Source: Streptomyces aurantiacus (GTDB lineage Bacteria; Actinomycetota; Actinomycetes; Streptomycetales; Streptomycetaceae). From it: 64,000 bases of DNA. Below the pieces are notes generated by a model. That model worked only from the letters and a program-made list of their open reading frames with translations, had not been told where the DNA came from and made no database searches. The DNA lies in contig NZ_CP114283.1 in NCBI RefSeq assembly GCF_027107535.1, forward strand, positions 496,001 to 560,000, written 5' to 3'. The first letter of the stretch is position 1; each line of letters begins with the position of its first letter. This document shows, in pieces, positions 19,053-29,181 of this stretch. The position numbers were made by a program, and so were the translations under genes.

Positions 19053-19952
19053 TCAGCGGTCCACCGGGTCCGCCGGATGCGGGGCAAGCAGCGGCAACTG
19101 CGAGGCCAGACGCTCCTCGCACAGCTCGACCAGACGGTCGTACCCCGCCTTGCCCATCAGCTCGATCAGCTCGGGCCGGTACGAGACGTACACCGGGTCC
19201 CCCGCACCGTGCGCCGACGTCGCCGAGGTGCACCACCAGTGCAGGTCGTGGCCACCGGGACCCCAGCCGCGCCGGTCGTACTCGCCGATCGAGACCTGCA
19301 GCACGCGGGTGTCGTCGGGCCGGTCGATCCACTCGTACGTCCGCCGGACCGGCAGCTGCCAGCAGACGTCCGGCTTGGTCTCCAGGGGCTCGAGGCCCTC
19401 CTTGACGGCGAGGATGTGCAGCGAGCAGCCCGCGCCGCCGGCGAAACCCGGCCGGTTCTGGAAGATGCAGGACCCCTGGTACGGGCGCGTCTGCCGGTCA
19501 CCGTCCTCGTCCTTCGAGACCCAGCCGGTCTCCGTCCCCACCGCGTGGTTCTGCCAGATCTCGGGCGTGAGCCTCGCCACATGCCCGGCGACACGCTTCT
19601 CGTCGTCCTCGTCCGAGAAGTGGGCGCCGAGCGTGCAGCACCCGTCGTCCGCGCGGCCGGCCTGGATTCCCTGGCAGCCGCTTCCGAAGACGCAGTTCCA
19701 GCGAGAGGTCAGCCAGGTCAGATCGCAGCGGAAGACCTGCTCGCCGTCGGACGGGTCCGGGAACTCCACCCACGCGCGCGCGAAATCGAGCCCCTTCTCG
19801 TCGCCCTTCGGCGGCTTCGGGTGCTTGGGGGCCTTCGGTGACTTCACGGGCTTCTTGGACCCGGACACCAGGTCCTGCTCGAAGTCCGCCACGGACTCCG
19901 CGGCGGAACCCTTGGTCGATTTGTCGCTCTTCGTCTTTTTCGTCTTTGGCAC
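19053..19952 (-). CDS. Conserved cysteine-rich actinobacterial protein of unknown function
   Basis: A 299-residue soluble protein. A Lys/Pro-rich disordered N-terminus ([15 protein letters not shown], then [15 protein letters not shown]) precedes a Cys-rich core: [40 protein letters not shown] and GAGCSLHIL. The Cys spacing recalls metal- or Fe-S-binding YkgJ-type families, but I cannot confirm membership. The start is a GTG at 19952 with no ribosome-binding site; tactct lies 6 nt upstream on the minus strand. It is divergent from the Ppx/GppA gene. Confidence 0.82.
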   Translation of the reverse strand: MPKTKKTKSDKSTKGSAAESVADFEQDLVSGSKKPVKSPKAPKHPKPPKGDEKGLDFARAWVEFPDPSDGEQVFRCDLTWLTSRWNCVFGSGCQGIQAGRADDGCCTLGAHFSDEDDEKRVAGHVARLTPEIWQNHAVGTETGWVSKDEDGDRQTRPYQGSCIFQNRPGFAGGAGCSLHILAVKEGLEPLETKPDVCWQLPVRRTYEWIDRPDDTRVLQVSIGEYDRRGWGPGGHDLHWWCTSATSAHGAGDPVYVSYRPELIELMGKAGYDRLVELCEERLASQLPLLAPHPADPVDR

Positions 19953-20023
19953 GTGTCCAGAGTAAGTCGCCTGTGACCACTCTGGGGACGGCCGGGCGGC
20001 CCGGGCGCAGTAGCGTTCCGTCC

Positions 20024-20956
20024 ATGAGACTCGGTGTCCTGGACGTGGGTTCGAACACGGTGCATCTGCTGGTGGTGGACGCACACCCCGGCGCGCGCCC
20101 GCTGCCCGCGCATTCGCACAAGGCGGAGCTGCGGCTCGCCCAACTCCTCGACGCGAGCGGCGCGATCGATTCCGAAGGGGTCGACAAGCTGATCGCCGTC
20201 GTCCGGGAGGCGATGGAGGCCGCCGAGGACAAGGGTGTCGAGGACCTGCTGCCCTTCGCGACCTCCGCGGTCCGCGAGGCCAGCAACGCCGACGAGGTGC
20301 TGGCCCGGGTGCGCGCCGAGACCGGTGTGGAGCTCCAGGTCCTCACCGGCGCGGAGGAGGCCCGGCTCACCTTCCTCGCCGCCCGCCGCTGGTTCGGCTG
20401 GTCGGCCGGGAAGCTGCTCTGCCTGGACATCGGCGGCGGATCGCTGGAGATCGCGTACGGCATAGACGAGGAGCCCGACGCGGCGGCGTCACTGCCGCTG
20501 GGCGCGGGCCGGCTGACCGCGGGCTGGCTCCCGAGCGACCCCGCGGACCCGGCGGACATCAAGGCCCTGCGCCGGCACGTGCGGGCCCAGATCGCCCGTA
20601 CGGTCGGGGAGTTCAGCCGCTTCGGCGCCCCCGACCACGTCGTCGCCACCTCCAAGACCTTCAAGCAGCTCGCCCGTCTCGCCGGCGCCGCGCGCTCGAC
20701 CGACGGCCTGTACGTCCAGCGCGAGCTCAAGCGCCGCTCCCTGCAGGACTGGGTCCCGCGGCTCGCCTCCATGACCATCGCCGAACGCGCGGAACTCCCC
20801 GGGGTGTCCGAGGGCCGCGCGGGCCAGCTCCTCGCCGGCGCCATCGTCGCCGAGGGCGCGATGGACCTCTTCGGGGTGGAGACCGTGGAGATCTGCCCCT
20901 GGGCGCTCCGCGAGGGCGTGATCCTCCGCAGCCTCGACCAGATGGCCTCGCCGTAA
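20024..20956 (+). CDS. Ppx/GppA exopolyphosphatase family phosphatase
   Basis: A 310-residue member of the Ppx/GppA family (actin-like ATPase fold), which hydrolyses polyphosphate or pppGpp. The first phosphate loop is at the N-terminus ([19 protein letters not shown]) and the second near residue 138 ([14 protein letters not shown]), with [15 protein letters not shown] between them. It has only the short catalytic core, without the C-terminal HD domain of E. coli Ppx. The ATG at 20024 lacks a ribosome-binding site but has tagcgt 7 nt upstream. Whether it acts on polyphosphate or pppGpp cannot be decided here. Confidence 0.93.
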   Translation: MRLGVLDVGSNTVHLLVVDAHPGARPLPAHSHKAELRLAQLLDASGAIDSEGVDKLIAVVREAMEAAEDKGVEDLLPFATSAVREASNADEVLARVRAETGVELQVLTGAEEARLTFLAARRWFGWSAGKLLCLDIGGGSLEIAYGIDEEPDAAASLPLGAGRLTAGWLPSDPADPADIKALRRHVRAQIARTVGEFSRFGAPDHVVATSKTFKQLARLAGAARSTDGLYVQRELKRRSLQDWVPRLASMTIAERAELPGVSEGRAGQLLAGAIVAEGAMDLFGVETVEICPWALREGVILRSLDQMASP

Positions 20957-21264
20957 GGATCAGGCGGCTTCGCCGTAGGGACCAGGCGGCCCCGCCGTAG
21001 GGGCGTCCGCAGGGGCGCGAGAAACCGGGCGCACAACCCCGGACAACCCCACCCGGCGCACACTCCACGCCCTGCCCGCCGCACGCCCCCACCCCACCCG
21101 CCTGGCGGCGCGGGGCCGTGACATGCGCGGCCGGGGCGTTCACGCGCCAGGCCCCCGGCAGGCCCGCTGCCGCCCGGGAGCGCGCCCCGTCGGCGACCCG
21201 GTGCTCCCCGGCCAAACCCCACCGCCCTGCCACAGCCACCGGAGCCACCCCGTAACCTGTCCCC
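20957..21264. other. 308-bp intergenic region with a diverged repeat
   Basis: No gene seen. Bases 21012-21032 (ggggcgcgagaaaccgggcgc) are a diverged copy of the intergenic repeat seen at 13976 and 14052. The region ends in taacct at 21253-21258, 6 nt before the next start codon. Confidence 0.55.
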
Positions 21265-22092
21265 GTGGCAGAACCAGTCGTGCGCATCCCGGATGCGAAG
21301 GTCGCGCTCTCCACGGCCTCCGTGTACCCGGAGTCGACGGCGACGGCCTTCGAGATCGCCGCGCGCCTCGGCTACGACGGTGTCGAGGTCATGGTGTGGA
21401 CCGATCCGGTCAGCCAGGACATCGAGGCCCTGCGCCGCCTGAGCGACTACCACCACGTCCCGATCCTCGCCGTGCACGCTCCCTGCCTGCTCATCACCCA
21501 GCGCGTCTGGTCCACCGACCCGTGGACCAAGCTCCAGCGCGCCCAGGCGGCCGCCGAGAAGCTCGGGGCGAGCACGGTCGTCGTCCACCCTCCCTTCCGC
21601 TGGCAGCGCCAGTACTCCCGCGACTTCGTCAGCGGCATCTGGCGCATGGCGAACGAGACGGACGTACGGTTCGCCGTCGAAAACATGTATCCCTGGCGCT
21701 ACCGCGACCGCGAGATGCTCGCGTACGCCCCCGACTGGGACGTGACGAAGGACGACTACCGGCACTTCACGATCGACCTGAGCCACACCGCGACCGCCCG
21801 CACCGACGCGCTCCAGATGGTCGACCGCATGAGCGACCGCCTCGGCCACGTCCACCTCGCCGACGGCAACGGCTCCAACAAGGACGAGCACCTGGTCCCC
21901 GGCCGCGGTACCCAGCCCTGCGCCGAGCTGCTCGAACGGCTCGCCCTGTCCGGGTTCGACGGCCACGTCGTCATCGAGGTCAACACCCGCCGGGCCATGT
22001 CGGGCGCCGAGCGCGAGGCCGACCTGGCGGAGGCCCTCGCCTTCACCCGGCTCCACCTGGCCTCGGCGGCCGCCCGGGTTCCGCGTACATGA
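21265..22092 (+). CDS. Sugar phosphate isomerase/epimerase (xylose isomerase-like TIM barrel)
   Basis: A 275-residue protein of the AP-endonuclease-2/xylose isomerase-like TIM-barrel superfamily. Barrel signatures are [17 protein letters not shown] near residue 30, [41 protein letters not shown] and [11 protein letters not shown]. The last motifs hold the metal-ligand Glu, His and Asp. Substrate unknown. The GTG start has no ribosome-binding site but has taacct 6 nt upstream. Its stop overlaps the next start as ATGA, so the two genes are translationally coupled. Confidence 0.9.
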   Translation: MAEPVVRIPDAKVALSTASVYPESTATAFEIAARLGYDGVEVMVWTDPVSQDIEALRRLSDYHHVPILAVHAPCLLITQRVWSTDPWTKLQRAQAAAEKLGASTVVVHPPFRWQRQYSRDFVSGIWRMANETDVRFAVENMYPWRYRDREMLAYAPDWDVTKDDYRHFTIDLSHTATARTDALQMVDRMSDRLGHVHLADGNGSNKDEHLVPGRGTQPCAELLERLALSGFDGHVVIEVNTRRAMSGAEREADLAEALAFTRLHLASAAARVPRT

Positions 22093-22703
22093 CCGCCGCC
22101 GCCCCGCGCCGCCGGGGACGCCCCTCCCGTACGGACTCCACCGACGCCCCCGCGGCCCGTGACCGCATCCTGGCGGCGGCCCGCGAGGAGTTCTCGGAGC
22201 GGGGCTTCGAGAAGACGTCCGTGCGCGGCATCGCCAAGGCGGCGGGCGTGGACTCGGCGCTCGTGCACCACTACTTCGGTACCAAGGAGCAGGTCTTCGA
22301 GTCGTCGATCGAGGTCGCGTTCGGCCCTCTCCTGAAGGCTCCCGGCGTGATCGACGAGGGCCCTCTCGACGGCGTCGGCGAGCAGCTGGCCCGCTTCTTC
22401 TTCGGGGTCTGGGAGAACCCGGCGACCCGCGGTGCGCTGCTCGCGATCATCCGCTCCGCCGTGAACAACGAGGTCGCGGCCACGGTCTTCCGCCGCCTCG
22501 TCTCGGCCCAGCTGCTGCGCCGCGTCGCGGGCCGGCTCGATGTGCCGGACGCCGAACTGCGCGCGGAACTGGCCGCCGCCCAGCTGGTCGGCATCGCGAT
22601 GCTGCGTTACGTGATCAAGGTCGAGCCCCTCGCCTCGGCGGACCCGGAACAGATCATCGCGAGGGTGGCCCCCGTGATCCAGGGCCACCTGACGAACCCC
22701 TGA
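22089..22703 (+). CDS. TetR-family transcriptional regulator
   Basis: A 204-residue TetR-family protein. The basic N-terminus contains an AT-hook-like RRRGRPSRT. The helix-turn-helix covers residues 20-70 ([20 protein letters not shown], then [20 protein letters not shown]). The C-terminal ligand domain is typical of the TetR_C_17 group ([20 protein letters not shown]). It overlaps the upstream isomerase gene by 4 bp. A stress-type regulator linked to the coupled isomerase is plausible, but no target is visible. Confidence 0.93.
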   Translation: MTAAAPRRRGRPSRTDSTDAPAARDRILAAAREEFSERGFEKTSVRGIAKAAGVDSALVHHYFGTKEQVFESSIEVAFGPLLKAPGVIDEGPLDGVGEQLARFFFGVWENPATRGALLAIIRSAVNNEVAATVFRRLVSAQLLRRVAGRLDVPDAELRAELAAAQLVGIAMLRYVIKVEPLASADPEQIIARVAPVIQGHLTNP

Positions 22704-22877
22704 GCCCGGCCCCCTTCGGGGGAGCCCCGGAGGCTGCGGGGAACCGCGGCGGGTCGCCCACCACGGTCCGGGCCGAAAGCCGAGACAACCATCCCGCATT
22801 CCGGACATCGTGTCCGCCCCCTGGATGACCGGCGTACGCTCGATGGGAGTCAACACTCTCCGAAGGAGCGAGCGACG

Positions 22878-24731
22878 ATGCCCGAGCTGAGGTCCCGCAC
22901 AGTCACCCACGGCCGCAACATGGCGGGCGCACGCGCCCTTATGCGCGCCTCCGGTGTACCGGGCGCGGACATCGGCCGCAAGCCGATCATCGCGGTCGCC
23001 AACTCCTTCACGGAGTTCGTGCCCGGCCACACCCACCTCCAGCCCGTCGGCCGGATCGTGAGTGAGGCCATCACGGCCGCAGGCGGCATCCCGCGCGAGT
23101 TCAACACGATCGCCGTCGACGACGGCATCGCGATGGGCCACGGCGGAATGCTCTACTCCCTGCCGTCCCGCGACCTGATCGCGGACAGCGTGGAGTACAT
23201 GGTCGAGGCCCACTGCGCCGACGCCCTGATCTGCATCTCGAACTGCGACAAGATCACCCCGGGCATGCTGAACGCCGCGCTGCGGCTCAACATCCCCACG
23301 GTCTTCGTCTCCGGCGGCCCGATGGAGTCCGGCCGGGCCACGCTGGTCGACGGCACGGTCCGCACGCTCGACCTGGTCGACGCGATCTCCGACGCCGTGA
23401 ACGAGAAGATCTCGGACGAGGACATCCTCCGTATCGAGGAGAACGCCTGTCCGACGTGCGGTTCCTGTTCCGGCATGTTCACGGCCAACTCCATGAACTG
23501 CCTCGCGGAGGCCATCGGACTCGCCCTCCCGGGCAACGGCTCGGTCCTGGCCACGCACACGGCCCGCCGCGCGCTGTACGAGAACGCGGGCCGCACGGTG
23601 ATGGACATCACCCGCCGCTACTACGAGCAGGACGACGAGACGGTCCTGCCCCGCAACGTCGCCACCTTCGCGGCCTTCCAGAACGCCATGGCCCTCGACA
23701 TCGCGATGGGCGGCTCGACCAACACGATCCTGCACCTGCTGGCCGCGGCCCAGGAGGCGGGCGTCGCGTTCGACCTGGACGACATCAACGAGGTCTCGCG
23801 CCGGGTGCCGTGTCTGGCGAAGGTCGCACCGAACGTCGCCAAGGACCGCACGTACTACATGGAGGACGTGCACCGGGCCGGCGGCATCCCCGCCCTCCTC
23901 GGTGAACTGCACCGCGCGGGCCTGCTCAACGAGGACGTCAACTCGGTCCACAGCTCGTCCCTCGCCGACTGGCTGAAGACGTGGGACGTGCGCGGCGGCT
24001 CCCCGTCGCCGGAGGCCCTGGAGCTGTGGCACGCGGCCCCCGGCTGTGTGCGCTCGGCGGAGGCCTTCTCCCAGTCGGAGCGCTGGGAGGCCCTGGACAC
24101 GGACGCCGCCGGCGGCTGCATCCGCAGCGCCGAGCACGCGTACTCGAAGGACGGCGGCCTCGCCGTCCTCAAGGGCAACCTCGCCGTCGACGGCTGTGTC
24201 GTGAAGACGGCCGGCGTGGACGAGTCGATCTGGACCTTCGAGGGCCCGGCGGTCGTCTGCGAGTCGCAGGAGGAAGCCGTCGACAAGATCCTCAAGAAGG
24301 AGATCACGCACGGCGACGTCGTCGTCATCCGCTACGAGGGCCCCAAGGGCGGGCCCGGCATGCAGGAGATGCTCTACCCGACCTCCTTCCTCAAGGGCCG
24401 CGGCCTCGGCAAGACCTGCGCCCTGATCACCGACGGCCGCTTCTCCGGCGGCACCTCGGGCCTGTCCATCGGCCACGCCTCGCCCGAGGCGGCGTCCGGC
24501 GGCACGATCGCCCTGGTCCGCGACGGCGACCGCATCCGCATCGACATCCCGGGCCGCAGCATCGAGCTCCTGGTCTCCGACGAGGAACTGGCCACGCGCC
24601 GCGAGGCCCTCGCAGGTGTGTACGCACCGGTCGCCCGTGACCGCAAGGTCTCGGCCGCCCTGCGCGCGTACGCCGCGATGGCGACCAGCGCGGACAAGGG
24701 CGCGGTCCGCGACGTCTCGAAGCTCGGCTAG
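22878..24731 (+). CDS. ilvD: Dihydroxy-acid dehydratase IlvD
   Basis: A 617-residue Fe-S dehydratase of valine, leucine and isoleucine synthesis, converting 2,3-dihydroxy-isovalerate (or methylvalerate) to the 2-keto acid. The cluster Cys residues lie in [13 protein letters not shown] and [30 protein letters not shown], and [18 protein letters not shown] near the end, are IlvD signatures. The ATG has gaaggag just upstream. It stands alone with 174 bp upstream; no attenuator or leader peptide is visible. Confidence 0.98.
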   Translation: MPELRSRTVTHGRNMAGARALMRASGVPGADIGRKPIIAVANSFTEFVPGHTHLQPVGRIVSEAITAAGGIPREFNTIAVDDGIAMGHGGMLYSLPSRDLIADSVEYMVEAHCADALICISNCDKITPGMLNAALRLNIPTVFVSGGPMESGRATLVDGTVRTLDLVDAISDAVNEKISDEDILRIEENACPTCGSCSGMFTANSMNCLAEAIGLALPGNGSVLATHTARRALYENAGRTVMDITRRYYEQDDETVLPRNVATFAAFQNAMALDIAMGGSTNTILHLLAAAQEAGVAFDLDDINEVSRRVPCLAKVAPNVAKDRTYYMEDVHRAGGIPALLGELHRAGLLNEDVNSVHSSSLADWLKTWDVRGGSPSPEALELWHAAPGCVRSAEAFSQSERWEALDTDAAGGCIRSAEHAYSKDGGLAVLKGNLAVDGCVVKTAGVDESIWTFEGPAVVCESQEEAVDKILKKEITHGDVVVIRYEGPKGGPGMQEMLYPTSFLKGRGLGKTCALITDGRFSGGTSGLSIGHASPEAASGGTIALVRDGDRIRIDIPGRSIELLVSDEELATRREALAGVYAPVARDRKVSAALRAYAAMATSADKGAVRDVSKLG

Positions 24732-24837
24732 CCCGGCAGCGCCACCCGCACGTGGACCCGCCCGGTCCTCACCACCGGGCGGGTTCGCCGTTCACTGGGG
24801 TCACCGGACGGCCGGGCCGGGCGACCGGTGACCCGCT

Positions 24838-27051
24838 TCACCAGGCGGCGGGGTTGCCCGCGTCCACCGCGAAGACGCTGCCGTCGGGCGCGCTGCCGAA
24901 GACCGCCCCGTCCATGACCACCGGCAGGGGCAGTTCCGCCACGACCCGCGCCGTGTCACCGCCCAGCCGGGGCCGGGTCTGACCCAGGGGTTCGCCGCTG
25001 TCGGCGTCCGTGGCGAGAAGACGGCCGTCCGGGCCGGTGACGTACACCCGGCCGCCCGCCACCACGGGCCGCGACGGACGGCTCACCGAAGTCTCCAGGC
25101 GCCACAGCTCGGAACCCTTCCCGGACGGCCGTGTGTCGACGGCCACGAGTGAGCCGCCCACGTCGCTGAGGTACGCGATTCCACCGCTCTGCGCGGCGGA
25201 GGCCCGGTCGAGCGGGGTCGGCAGGGGCACCCGGCGGGCGCTCCGCTTCCCGCTGTCGAACCGGACGATCGCGTCGACCATCTGGTCCGCGTTCGTCGAC
25301 AGGAGGTACAGGGCGCCGTCGGGCGCGGAGAACGGGCTCAAATTCCCGGCCGCCGACCCCGTCCACAGCACCGTGCCCCGCTCCGCGGACACCGCGATCA
25401 CCTGCGTGGCGGTCCCGTCGTCGGAGGGCGTCACCGCGTAAAGGACCTCCGCTCCGGCCTGGCCGCCGATCCACTGGGTGCCGAGTCCGCCGATCGGCGC
25501 GCTCCAGCGCTCCTCGCCCGTCGCACTGTCCAGCGCCCGCACCGCGCCACGCTCACCGACGAGGAGCGTGGTGTCCACACCGTGCACGACGGTCGCGTAC
25601 GCGGAGATGTCCACGCCCCAACGCTGCTTGCCCGACCGCGGATCGACCGCGCCGAGCCGGCCGCCGCTCGTGATGTGCAACAGACCGCCCGACAGCTCGG
25701 GCAGCACTTTCGCGTCCGCTGAACCGTCGCCGCCGCCACGGCTGCCGCTGTCGCTGTCGCTGCCGTCACCGGCGGCATCGTCCCGCCCGCCCTTGTCCTC
25801 CCCCTCGCCCGCACCCGTTTCCGCGTCCCCGCCCTTGTACGACCACATGATCCGGCCGTCCACAGGATCGAGCCGCGCCGCCGGAACCCCGGGGGCCGAG
25901 CAGAAGAGGGCACCCTCACCCGAGGTACAGACCGGAGGCGTGACCTGTGCCCCGGCCGTCCGGGTGTCGGTGAGGGCCGTACTCCACGGCCGAAAGGCTT
26001 CCGGACTCGCCTCGGCGGAGCCGGCCGAAGGTGTCTCGGACGAGACCAGCTCCCGTACACCGAGAGCCCCGCCGACGGCCAGCACGAGTGCCGCGCCGGC
26101 CACCGCGGCCCGTCCGGGGCGACGGCGGGCACGGGCGGGAGCGGCTGTCACCGGCCGCGGCCCCGCGGCGATGTGCGTCTCCTCGGGAGGCCGCCGCTGG
26201 AGCGGGATCCGGGGTGCCGGCGCGGGCACCGGCTGCCGCAGTGCGTCCATCACCTCGGCGGGCAGGGGCCGTTCGGCCGGTTCCTTCGCGAGGCAGCGCA
26301 GGATCAGCGGTACCAGGTCGTCCGGGACGCCCGCCAGGTCCGGTTCGTTGTGCACCACCTGATACGCGACGATGTACGGGCTGTTGGAGTCGAAGGGCCC
26401 GCGGCCCGTCGCCGCGTGGGCGAGCACCGCGCCCATCGCGAACACGTCGGCGGCCGGCCCGACCTCCCTCGGCCGCTGGAACTGCTCGGGCGCCATGAAC
26501 GGCGGCGAACCGATCAACTTGCCCGTCTCCGTGCGCACATCACTGTCCGTCGGCCGCGAGATGCCGAAGTCGATGACCTTCGGCCCGTCGGGCGCGAGAA
26601 GGACGTTGCTCGGCTTGAGATCACGGTGGACCACTCCGGCGCGATGGATGTCGCGCAGCGCCTCGGCCAGACCGGCACCGAGCCTGCGCACCTCGCCCGG
26701 CTCCATCGCGCCGTTCCGCTTCACCTGCTCGGCGAGGGTCGGGCCAGGTATGAACAGCGTTGCCATCCACGGCAGTTGGGCATTCGGGTCGGCGTCCACC
26801 ACGGGCGCGGTGAAGGCTCCGCTCACCCGCCGGGCGGCGCTCACCTCCTGCTGGAAGCGTGCCCTGAACTCGGGGTCGGCCGCGTACTCGGCGTGGACGA
26901 CCTTGACCGCGAGACGCAGTCCGGAAGCGGACGTCGCGAGATGCACCACACCCATGCCGCCCGCACCCAGGCACGACTCAAGGCGGTACTGCCCGGCGTA
27001 GTCCGGGTGTTCCGCTTCCTGTCCGGGTCCGAAGCTGCGCAGCGGGGCCAT
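24838..27051 (-). CDS. Membrane Ser/Thr protein kinase with C-terminal PQQ beta-propeller
   Basis: A 737-residue receptor-like kinase. The kinase domain spans residues 20-275: glycine loop LGAGGMGVVHLA, catalytic Lys in LAVKVVHA, HRDLKPSNVLL, DFGIS and the APE-type FMAPEQF. A Pro/Arg-rich juxtamembrane stretch leads to one membrane helix (AAVAGAALVLAVGGALGV) near residues 312-330. Outside are an Asp/Gly/Ser-rich linker and a PQQ-type propeller of repeated blades (GRIMWSYKGG, KQRWGVDISAYA, GEERWSAPIGG, GTVLWTGSAAG). PQQ-like propellers in such kinases are thought to bind ligands or envelope proteins. The ATG at 27051 is preferred over the upstream in-frame 27090 start because gggggtggg precedes it. 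It converges on ilvD. Confidence 0.94.
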   Translation of the reverse strand: MAPLRSFGPGQEAEHPDYAGQYRLESCLGAGGMGVVHLATSASGLRLAVKVVHAEYAADPEFRARFQQEVSAARRVSGAFTAPVVDADPNAQLPWMATLFIPGPTLAEQVKRNGAMEPGEVRRLGAGLAEALRDIHRAGVVHRDLKPSNVLLAPDGPKVIDFGISRPTDSDVRTETGKLIGSPPFMAPEQFQRPREVGPAADVFAMGAVLAHAATGRGPFDSNSPYIVAYQVVHNEPDLAGVPDDLVPLILRCLAKEPAERPLPAEVMDALRQPVPAPAPRIPLQRRPPEETHIAAGPRPVTAAPARARRRPGRAAVAGAALVLAVGGALGVRELVSSETPSAGSAEASPEAFRPWSTALTDTRTAGAQVTPPVCTSGEGALFCSAPGVPAARLDPVDGRIMWSYKGGDAETGAGEGEDKGGRDDAAGDGSDSDSGSRGGGDGSADAKVLPELSGGLLHITSGGRLGAVDPRSGKQRWGVDISAYATVVHGVDTTLLVGERGAVRALDSATGEERWSAPIGGLGTQWIGGQAGAEVLYAVTPSDDGTATQVIAVSAERGTVLWTGSAAGNLSPFSAPDGALYLLSTNADQMVDAIVRFDSGKRSARRVPLPTPLDRASAAQSGGIAYLSDVGGSLVAVDTRPSGKGSELWRLETSVSRPSRPVVAGGRVYVTGPDGRLLATDADSGEPLGQTRPRLGGDTARVVAELPLPVVMDGAVFGSAPDGSVFAVDAGNPAAW

Positions 27052-27201
27052 GGCCCACCCCCGTGTCTGTGTCCGCCGAGCGCGACGCACGGAGCCTAGT
27101 CGATGGTGCGTGCGATGTCGGAGGGGCTTGCTAGCCTGCGCGGGTCGCGTGTGAGAACCACGAATGCACCGACGGGGAAATCATCAACGGGGGAGGCAGC
27201 C

Positions 27202-27555
27202 ATGGCTGTTGAGGAAGGCACGACCACGGTCGAAGGAACGGTCGAAGACACGGCTGAGGGGGCGGCGGGCGGGACACTGGCCGCCGCGGAGAGCGCGGAG
27301 GCGATGGCGGTCCGCTACCCGGTGGCTCCGGGCGTACGCCTGAAGGTCCGCAGCGGCCCCGGCACGCAGTACCAGCTCGTCAAGGTGCTGCCGCTCGGCG
27401 CCCGCGTGCCGATCAACTGCCAGAAGCCCGGCGAGTGGGTGACCGGCACGTACGGCACGACGAACGTCTGGGACAACATCGCCAACGGCCAGTACGTCTC
27501 GGACGCGTACGTGCAGACGGGCAGCGACGGTTACGTGGCACCGCGCTGCGCCTGA
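27202..27555 (+). CDS. SH3b-domain protein without a signal peptide
   Basis: A 117-residue protein. Residues 1-35 are acidic and Thr-rich (MAVEEGTTTVEGTVEDTAEG). Residues 40-117 form a bacterial SH3 domain (VAPGVRLKVRSGPGTQYQLV, then VWDNIANGQYVSDAYV). It is the partner of the next gene: the two SH3 domains end in an almost identical segment encoded by an identical 50-bp sequence. No signal peptide is seen here or in the longer frame opening at 27103. The ATG at 27202 was chosen because gggggagg lies 7 nt upstream. Function unknown. Confidence 0.8.
   Translation: MAVEEGTTTVEGTVEDTAEGAAGGTLAAAESAEAMAVRYPVAPGVRLKVRSGPGTQYQLVKVLPLGARVPINCQKPGEWVTGTYGTTNVWDNIANGQYVSDAYVQTGSDGYVAPRCA
27491..27540 (+). 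repeat. 50-bp exact direct repeat, copy 1
   Basis: Identical base for base to 27894-27943. It encodes the same YVSDAYVQTGSDGYVA peptide in both SH3b genes. Confidence 0.92.
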
Positions 27556-27592
27556 ACGAAGCAGGGGCCATGAGACCCGGGAGGAAACAGAA

Positions 27593-27958
27593 GTGAAGTT
27601 CAGCAGGTCCGCGAGGTTCGGCAAGGGCAGAGCCGCGCTGGTCGCGGGTGCGGCCATCGGGGCGACCCTCATGGTCATGGGCTCGGCCCCGGCGGCGAGC
27701 GCCGTGAACCAGAGGTACTACTCGGTCGCCCCCGGCTACACCGTGAACGTCCGCAGCGGACCGAGCACCAGCTACTCCATCATCCGCACTCTGCCGGTCG
27801 GCGCCAAGGTCCCGGTCTACTGCCAGACACCGGGTGAGACGATCACCGGACCGTACGGCACGACGAAGATCTGGGACAACATCGACAACGGCGAGTACGT
27901 CTCGGACGCGTACGTGCAGACGGGCAGCGACGGTTACGTGGCAGGGCGCTGCGGCTGA
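27593..27958 (+). CDS. Secreted SH3b-domain protein
   Basis: A 121-residue exported protein. The signal peptide (MKFSRSARFGKGRAALVAGA, hydrophobic core, cleavage after ASA) is followed by a single SH3 domain (VAPGYTVNVRSGPSTSYSII, VYCQTPGETITGPYGTT). It has two Cys, at VYCQT and at the end (GRCG), probably a disulfide. The GTG start has gggaggaaaca upstream. It lies 37 bp after its signal-less paralogue and is probably co-transcribed with it. It likely binds peptidoglycan or a partner in the wall. Confidence 0.9.
   Translation: MKFSRSARFGKGRAALVAGAAIGATLMVMGSAPAASAVNQRYYSVAPGYTVNVRSGPSTSYSIIRTLPVGAKVPVYCQTPGETITGPYGTTKIWDNIDNGEYVSDAYVQTGSDGYVAGRCG
27894..27943 (+). repeat. 50-bp exact direct repeat, copy 2
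   Basis: Second copy of 27491-27540, at the same place in the downstream paralogue. The rest of the two domains differ at many positions. Confidence 0.92.
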
Positions 27959-28102
27959 ACCGCCGGGAGCCCCGGTCCACCGACCACCGACCCGCCGACC
28001 GGCGGGCCACGGACCGGCGGGCCGTGGCTCCCGCTCGCCCCGCCACCGCTCCGGTAGGCACGTGGATGCCGTCGCCCGGCCGCCCGAGGCCATAATCGAA
28101 CC

Positions 28103-28585
28103 GTGAGCGACGAACCAGGCACCTCCGCAGGCCCCCGCCCCGAACCGATCCGCTTCTTCGGAACGACGTGGGTGAACCACGACGGTGGTTACCGCGCCCG
28201 CCGCGCGGCGGTCACCGCGGGCTCACTCGCCGCGATCGTGGCCGGCTGCCTGGTCCTCCGCTTCGCGTACGAGGGCCTGGAGATCGCAGCCGTGGGCGGC
28301 TTCGTCACCCTCCTCGTCGTGACGATGTTCGCCGTCTGCAGCGCGGTCGCGTTCCGCACCACCTGGTCGGGCTACTCGGCCCGCCCGGCCCCGGACACCC
28401 AGTCCGCCCTTCGAGGCCTGCTGACCATCGGATTCGTCGGCACTCTCACCGCCTACTTCTTCCGCTCGCTGACCGAAGCCCCGGGCGAGCGCCTCCACCG
28501 CACCGAGTACGAGACGGCCCGCGCCCGGTACGACCGCCGCGCGTCCCGCCGCAAGGGGAAGCCGTCACGCGGACGACGCGCCTGA
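28103..28585 (+). CDS. Small membrane protein, two to four helices
   Basis: A 160-residue protein not recognised as a named family. It has an Asp/Pro-rich cytoplasmic start, the motif GTTWVNHDGGY, then hydrophobic segments (AVTAGSLAAIVAGCLVLRFA, IAAVGGFVTLLVVTMFAVCS, GLLTIGFVGTLTAYFF) and a basic tail (RASRRKGKPSRGRRA). The GTG start has cataat 6 nt upstream and no ribosome-binding site, suggesting a leaderless mRNA. Confidence 0.82.
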   Translation: MSDEPGTSAGPRPEPIRFFGTTWVNHDGGYRARRAAVTAGSLAAIVAGCLVLRFAYEGLEIAAVGGFVTLLVVTMFAVCSAVAFRTTWSGYSARPAPDTQSALRGLLTIGFVGTLTAYFFRSLTEAPGERLHRTEYETARARYDRRASRRKGKPSRGRRA

Positions 28586-28659
28586 CCGGGCGGCCCGCCG
28601 GACGGTCGAGGCAGTCCCTCTGTTCCCTCACCCGCGCTCCGGCCACGATGTGGCCATGA

Positions 28660-28974
28660 CGGCGCACAGAGAAGTTCATCGGCAGCGACGTCACCGAGAA
28701 ACGCGGCTCCGGCCTCCGGGCCCGTACGGAGGACGTCTTCGCCGGCGCCCCGTACCTGCCCCCGTGCACCCGACACGAGGTCCGCTGGAGCCGAACCGTC
28801 CCCCTGGACACTCACCTGGCCGACATCGGCAGCCACTCGGTCTTCCTGGTCCTGGGTGAGCAGGCGACAGCCGCCTTCTTCGCGGACGAGGGCGAACACC
28901 TCCTGAGCGCCTTCCCGGACGGCTCGGTACAGGAGACCTACGAGGTCGTAGTGATGGTCACAACACGCCCCTGA
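28660..28974 (+). pseudogene. Remnant of a class I SAM-dependent methyltransferase (C-terminal part)
   Basis: From 28660 to the TGA at 28972 one frame reads EKFIGSDVTEKRGSGLRART, then HEVRWSRTVPLDTHLADIGS, SHSVFLVLGEQ and ETYEVVVMVTTRP. This resembles the C-terminal third of Streptomyces class I methyltransferases. It has no usable start codon; an in-frame TGA at 28657 blocks extension, and the SAM-binding GxGxG part is absent. The family match is from memory. Confidence 0.65.
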
Positions 28975-29181
28975 CCTGCCTCTCACACACGCCGCCTCCC
29001 CTCGCCCCCGGTCCCTGAGCTTGAAGCCCTCCACCCGCCCGGTCGTCGCGGCCCCGGCCGTCCACCGCCCCTCACCCCGCTCCGCCCCAGGCCTGCGCCC
29101 CTCCTCTCCCAGCCGCCCCGGCGTCCACCGCCCCGGCGCCCCGCCGACGCGGCACTCCGCCATGCGATGCCCCGCCCGGGC

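Noticed and set aside
21756..24476. A 906-codon minus-strand open frame opposite ilvD and the upstream genes
   Set aside because: It is a GC-rich antisense shadow with repeated RD/RG/HR composition and no motif, while the plus strand encodes the full IlvD, TetR and isomerase proteins.
24731..24838. A shared terminator between ilvD and the kinase gene
   Set aside because: A GC-rich stem (gacccgcccggt / accgggcgggtt near 24758-24785) is present between the convergent stops, but it has few features to distinguish it from chance in such GC-rich DNA, so it is not listed.
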